Origin: Channallabes apus
Lineage: Eukaryota; Chordata; Actinopteri; Siluriformes; Clariidae
Length of the DNA stretch: 64,000 nucleotides
Direction: 5' to 3'
Assembly: GCA_030522415.1 (NCBI GenBank)
Contig: CM060108.1
Location: 41,500,756-41,564,755 of the forward strand
In this document: positions 58,111-64,000 of the stretch, in pieces
How positions within the stretch are numbered: position 1 is the first letter of the stretch
How the letters are laid out: every line of letters begins with the position of its first letter
Position numbers and translations under genes: made by a program
The notes under the pieces: generated by a model
The model's database searches: none
What the model saw: only the letters and a program-made list of their open reading frames with translations
What the model was told of the DNA's origin: nothing

Positions 58111-59490
58111 TGCTGGGAGTAATTGGTTTCTCCATGTTAAAAATGCCAAATCGTGGAAGCTTATCGTCTATCATGGACAAGTTTGGAAGTCAGGACGACT
58201 TATTGCCAGTTATCATTCGGTGGGGACCAGAAATTGACTTCATGTAACAATTACAGTATTAGTGAATATTAATTCTACATTCTAAGCAAACATTAGATAT
58301 TTATTTTTTGAAAAATGCAAATGAGACTTGTACATCATTAGGAACGTATTTGCGGTTTGGAATCTCCCCGTCTAATGTTATAACTAAAACCCAGACACAA
58401 TAGGAAAGTTTGGTCAGAATTTTGGCAGAAAGTTAAGTTGTGTAAACACTGGCTGGAAGAAAAGAGAGCGAGGACATAAACAAATCATTAGTGATGTTAA
58501 CGTTTGCTCCTAGCTGCGAGAGCTAGAGCAAGCCACGCATTTCAAGTTCAGAGGTTCTCATTTTGTTAAATCTGTGTACTGAATGTGTTGGCGGCCTCTG
58601 ACCCGTGCTAGCAATATCACAAATCCAGCCTTCAGACCAACTGCAGACATCCACGGAGAGTGAAACACCCAGCAAAATGCATTTCAGTTCTTTTTATAAG
58701 CTGATGTTATTTTCCACAATATAAGTACTAGAAGGCTGGATCGGGTGCCAGCAAAATCCACGCTTCTCTAAATCACCGGCATTCAGCTGGCACACAGGGA
58801 CGTCTCTACTACGCTGTCCCTCACTGTTCTCCCCACTAAATTATCACAAAACTTGGTTCTGGTAAGCACTCCGAGCTCACCTGCTGCAAACACTGCCTGG
58901 TCCATGTTGCCAAGCTAATTAGGTCACATGCCAAGTTACTACTTGGTTAGCCTGTTGTTGTCAATTGAATAATTAGACAGAATGGTGGAGGTGGCCAAAT
59001 GAGTAGACACACAGTGCCTTTGTCTAGTAACATAAAAAGGCTGCATTAACACTCCTCTTTTTTTTTCTTTTTTGTCTCATCCCTCATCTCAAGGGGACGC
59101 TCAAACGAACCCGTTCTACTTTGTCTGCATTGGCGAAGGTTACCATCTGAGGCCCATGGGAAGCAGCGCCTCGTTATAACATATGTCAAATATCGAAGAC
59201 GGATGATGTGTCGGCCTCACTTGCCCCGCGCATTCATAGTCCCTGACACCCACACAAACACACACACGCCCCGCATATATATATATATATGTGTATGTAT
59301 TCTGTGTATATATAAACACACCAACATCCACCCACAAACCAAATCATTCTTTCATCTCGGTAAACCGACTTCGTCCCTCCCAATTCTCCTTCCACTTCTC
59401 GTCTGTGGTACTGCACCGAGTGTTGGGAGTCTGTGGGCTCTGGATCGTCTGGCTCGCCCACTGAAATTCACACTTTGAAGTGTGAGTCAT

Positions 59491-59525
59491 GAGGAAAGAA
59501 AGAAAGAAAGAAAGAAAGAAAGAAA
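59491..59525. repeat. (GAAA)n microsatellite
   Basis: About eight GAAA units. Confidence 0.95.
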
Positions 59526-62500
59526 AAACCTCACCACATCTCCTCTGGTGAGCCCTCTCATCAACTATCCTGATTATTTTATAATGAGCCTAAATACGCA
59601 CTCTGCCCAGATCACTCTCAATGCAGAGTGTTTTCTGCAGTGGACACAAAAAAAAATAAAAAATACAGGAAGGAGGGATAAAGTTGGATGGAAACAGGGA
59701 TAGTCTCATCATTAACATACAGCGGGTTGCGTTTTAAACCGAAAATAATGAATTCGGTTCTTGGGGCCCGGGCAGGTGGGGGCTTCTTTTGTTTCCATTC
59801 CGTATTTAAAATGTAGAACAAAAACATCTGAGAACGCTGAGGGTCACACACTACATAATGTCAGCTTTCAGCATTGGACACAACATTGAGAAAAGGAGCC
59901 AAGAGTTTTAGAAAAGAAAAGAAAAAAGGAAAAAAAAGGTGTCCGATATCAAAAACTCCAGGACTTATTTAAGGTCATTTGTCTTTAACAGACCTGTGGA
60001 AGCCATATGGGCGAATTTCCTCAACATATAGACCTAAATATTTATGTAATGAACCATGACTAGCACATTAATCACTGGATTAAGTCAGAGAAATGCCATG
60101 ACAGCAACTGGATGATAAGAATCGTGCCAGGAGTGGACTGGAAAGAAGCAACGTTTAAGTGTTATGCGTTTAAATTCCTTCACAGGACGTTCAAGATACA
60201 GTTGTAAATCGTTAATTATCATTTTTCGGCATTCTTTTCCAGCGGTTTCAACATACGACTCTCACGCCCTGTTTATCTGACTGGATAAGTGTGTGAACAA
60301 AGACGGAGTACACGATCCGTGAAATCCTTTAATAAAAGAAAACAGTCTTCCGTGTTAGTGATGACAGACACAAAAATATGTATGATTTTTCATGATTAAA
60401 TCAGCCCGAAAGCAGCAGCTCTGACCTCCAAAACTCTGCTTAAGAAAACAACTATAACTTAAGTGGACATTCTTCAGTAACTCGCCTCAAACGATACCAA
60501 AAAAAGTACATAAATTTTCCTTTAAAAAAAAAAAAAAAAAAAACACCACAGATAACAGCTAATCTGCGCTACATCCCAAAAGCTAGCTGTAAACATCTAG
60601 TCAAGTGCTGTTACTAAATCCTCCTCTGTTTTAAGAAACTTCCTCAAAAACAAAATGCTTCAATATATATACTATATTTACATATATGTTTCCTTAATAA
60701 TTGTTGTTTTGTATGTTGTTTGTATGTGTATTCCAAAAATACACCACATGAAAACAACAGCATAAATGGTAGCATGTTAGCATAAAAAACTAGCAAATTC
60801 TCAAGTACTCAAATGACTGTGCTAAGAAGTAAAGTGCAAAGTTATCTATAACACAAATATCTATGCAACATTTAACACTTTTTATTATCCCTCTGTCAGC
60901 CTTCAGCAAAATATGTGAATAAACATGGCTGTCTCGCTAGCTGCTGCTTAGCGCATCCTCAACAGGCTCCTCAGCACTGTGTAGGCTCTAACACTAGGTA
61001 CACTAGAAACACTAGAGACTTCATGTTCTTTTATCATTAATTAATTACTGTTACTTTTTTTTTTTTATCTGAATTCTGAAACTAGCAAACAAGTGCCTTT
61101 CATACAAGTGTGTCTAGGTTAAGCTATTTTCAATTGCAGCAATCTTTTAAAAAAATTATTGCTTTGCTACACTGCACAAGATGATTCCAACAAATTCCTG
61201 GCCAACTGACTGTGTGTCAGATAATTCGATGAAAATCCCCTAACAAAAGACCTGCAATTGAAGAAAATGATTACAGCCTATTTACTTCATCCGGCTCATG
61301 CAGAAAATTGGGCTCGCATGAATGGGCCTTAAGTTGTGTTGGACATTTTACACAAAGGTTCCTTGTGTATATACAAACAGTCTGTGTATTTTTGCAACAA
61401 CATTAGCAATGAAGCAAGACTACATTCTTCAAAGTGAGGTTATGAAAAATATTTTTCTGTCTGTTAGCATGTTTCCTTTACGTTCGTGCCATGGCAACGA
61501 TGGGTTTTGTAGCTATGGTGCGAGCTTCTGGAGTCATTCTGCAATTTTTGTCTGTTAATGATAAGTATACATATTCTAAGCAAGTTCTTCACAAATATTA
61601 TATTTTACACACATGCATACCATGCTTCACTTAAAATTTGCCCTAATACTGCCATATTCTCAATTATCGTTTCTCAATGTTGTTTTTCGCATTCAAATAA
61701 TTAATTATTAACATTGAGTGAATTCCTTTTTGTTTTCAGCACAACCAAGGCAAAAAATAAATAAATAAAATTACATAGGCAAATAAATTGCATAGATACA
61801 CTTGTTTTTGGTTGTTTATATGACTAAATATATATATATAATTATAATATTCTTATTTAGAGATTTCTTTAAGAGTTTTTGCGATGCCATTCCTATATTG
61901 TGATTTACACTTTATAAAAGTAATGATAACTTTGGTTCTATCTGACAAAACTCTTAACACACTTAACACACACACGTTTTTTTTTCTTTTTGTACAACGC
62001 CATTGACCTATGCTGTGTTCCCGGCACGTATCTGTGCCACTAGGCATATTCTTTCTATTATAGCTCATTGTCATTAAGTATATTGATTGACTGTCAACAC
62101 ATAACACACACTGTTATGGTTTACAGATTCTTTGTAATTTTAATTCAATTATTTGTTTAAATTCATCAAAACGAGAAGTGAGCATCCAGACGTGTCCTAT
62201 CACTGAAATTAGGGGTCAAGATAAAAAGGAAATTGTCAACTATGTTATTCAGTCAGAAAAAGAAAATGGTAATATTTAAGCTGTGCAACAGATATGTTAC
62301 AGTGAAAGAATTTACTAACTTGATCTTAATTGGTTCTATTGAGAAAGGACATTGTTTTGGGGTTTCTTTTGTTTTTCTATTACGTAAAATGTACCCCAAA
62401 TTGTACAACAACTCTCACATCAGATTGCCCTTGACATAAGCAATCTACGACCTGAATGAACAGAATAAATTTGATACTTGAATTCTTACAAATCTGTGTT

Positions 62501-64000
62501 CAAATCTGTGTCCCCTTCGTGCCCTTTTTCTTTGGTCAAACAAATTGGATATTTGACTTGTACGAACCATTTTATTAGACCCATCTTGACAATTTTTTTT
62601 TTGTAAGCACTACTGATGTTAGGCATGACTGCAGCCAAGAAACTCAAATGCTAGAAATCCCCAACCTCATCACAGTTTGAACGTTTAACACTCTGTTTAA
62701 TGTTTACAGGGAAAGCTTGTTTTTTTAAAACCTCTCAGTCAATCTTTCTTGGACTACTTTAAAGGCCACTGACGTTGGTGTATTTATCCAGCGATAATCC
62801 TGTCATCATCTTGTCCTTAAACATAATACTTTTTTTTCCGCTCATTTTATATTTAACGCAATTAATGGTGTTCCCTTGCTCTTTGTTCTTCTTGGTTTGT
62901 TGCATCTCTTGAAAGATGTAAAGACTAAATCAGATATTTAAAGCGCATTTTTAAATCGAGCCAAGACGTAGGTCAATAAACGAGACTCCATTAGAGACTG
63001 AGAATGCTGAGAACTAAAGACTGCTGGCCATTAGGAAAATGAATGAGCGGCCAGCATATTCATGTTTCTCTTAGTCTTAATTCGACAAGCCAGAAAATTA
63101 ACAACTTCAATAAGAACAGAGTTCAAATCTTCAGAAGTGACCACATAAACATTCTTTTTTTGCCATCTAAGAGAGGGAGGGAAAAAAAGCAATATAACTG
63201 CAAGACAAAATGGCTCAAAGTCTAACAATTCTGTTATTGGCATCAGCACAGACAACGCTATGGAAAGATATTCCATTCCACCAGCATGCCAGCTGATGCC
63301 CTGGTGGAGGGCGAGTGAGACGAAGGTAGGCGCACCACTGCGATTTGCACCTCATCATAGCTCTCAAGACGTCCCCTCCCACTGAGGAACACGCCTACGT
63401 TATGTCTGCGAAATTAAGCTCAGGAGCCAAGCTTTATCATCTCCCTAAACACCTTTTTTGTCTGGCAGATTGCAGGCTGGATTTGGTTCGACTTGAAATA
63501 AAAGGATTAGACGATTAGCAGTAAGGAGATTTTGCCCCATTCCTGATGGGCGCGTCATCGTTTTACATGAGGGATGGATATTGCTGGGAGAAAGGATACG
63601 GTGGCTTTACTCCAAGGGTGAAGTCATATAAATTGGCAAATGGGACAAAATTTATCAGCTGCTTAAGTCCATGTTGTTGACAGCTAACAGAGAGGCAGAG
63701 ACTTCCAGGATGTGGCTTAACTCATGTTGGATGGAAAGGTTTTCATTTGTACTGTATACCAACCATTCATGTTCGTGTTTCTGCTACGATATTAACAATG
63801 AACCAGCAGAAACCAACAGTTGTTCCAACACTAGCTTCATATTTTGTACCATGGTTGCAAAAATCCTCAATCCTGAAGATTTTCTTACATACTGTACGGT
63901 TTTTACCTCTGGCAGCTACAATGCACTGACACAGAATATGCATAAGAAGAATGCTAAGTAAATACAAATAACATTAAAAAATAAATAATCTCCTCACAGT

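Larger units (their letters stand above)
56045..64000. other. DNA upstream of the adgrl2 coding start; no recognised gene
   Basis: About 8 kb. It may hold a non-coding first exon and promoter of adgrl2, but none can be placed. Seen here: a 13-base word GTACGGAATAAAA at 56279 and 56428, repeat-like blocks at 56935-56975 and 57815-58110, a TA/CA patch (59235-59315), (GAAA)n at 59491-59525, a TTAGC-rich patch near 60.6-60.9 kb, A and T runs (60524-60543, 61056-61067). 61.1-64.0 kb looks unique and AT-rich; all open frames are short. Confidence 0.65.

Overview
The window looks like nuclear DNA of a teleost fish. The evidence is one vertebrate multi-exon gene spread over more than 50 kb, AT-rich introns full of microsatellites, and fish-type repeats (Tc1/mariner relics, tRNA-derived SINEs with a V-SINE-like tail, an L2/CR1-like reverse-transcriptase fragment). 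Repeat flavour hints at a catfish-like (siluriform) genome, but that is a weak inference. No bacterial-type genes, rRNA, tRNA genes or CRISPR arrays were seen.

The only gene I can support is the 5' (N-terminal) part of the adhesion GPCR latrophilin-2 (adgrl2), on the minus strand. Seven constitutive coding exons and one microexon were rebuilt by hand from the sequence. In transcript order: exon 1 (55813-55888, signal peptide), exon 2 (33017-33230, lectin domain, first part), exon 3 (28064-28173, lectin domain, end), microexon 3a (22332-22346, five-residue KVEQK insert), exon 4 (20161-20961, olfactomedin domain), exon 5 (5321-5617, Ser/Thr-rich stalk and start of the hormone-receptor motif), exon 6 (3816-3919, rest of the hormone-receptor motif), exon 7 (2518-2703, start of the GAIN domain). 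All junctions use GT-AG. Phases match at every join, giving 596 codons without the microexon and 601 with it. The rest of GAIN, the GPS cleavage site, the seven transmembrane helices and the cytoplasmic tail must lie beyond the left edge. Which teleost copy (a or b) this is cannot be decided here.

Layout from left to right: purine-rich intron 7 (1-2517); exons 7, 6 and 5 (2.5-5.6 kb); the 14.5 kb intron 4, with microsatellites, a MITE, a SINE/Tc1 pair, a mariner relic and a LINE 3' end; exon 4, the microexon and exon 3 (20.1-28.2 kb); exon 2 at 33.0 kb; the 22.6 kb intron 1, with more transposon relics, a transposon cluster at 42.1-43.1 kb and a trio of CArG boxes at 49.3-49.7 kb; a CpG-retaining zone (about 50.2-56.4 kb) around exon 1 with a probable 5' UTR exon; and about 8 kb of upstream DNA with no recognised gene.

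The most interesting items are the teneurin-tuning KVEQK microexon with a C-rich tract just downstream, the 40-nt CU repeat next to the exon 1 splice donor, and three identical SRF-type CCATATATGGAAAGT modules, each preceded by CAGGAA.
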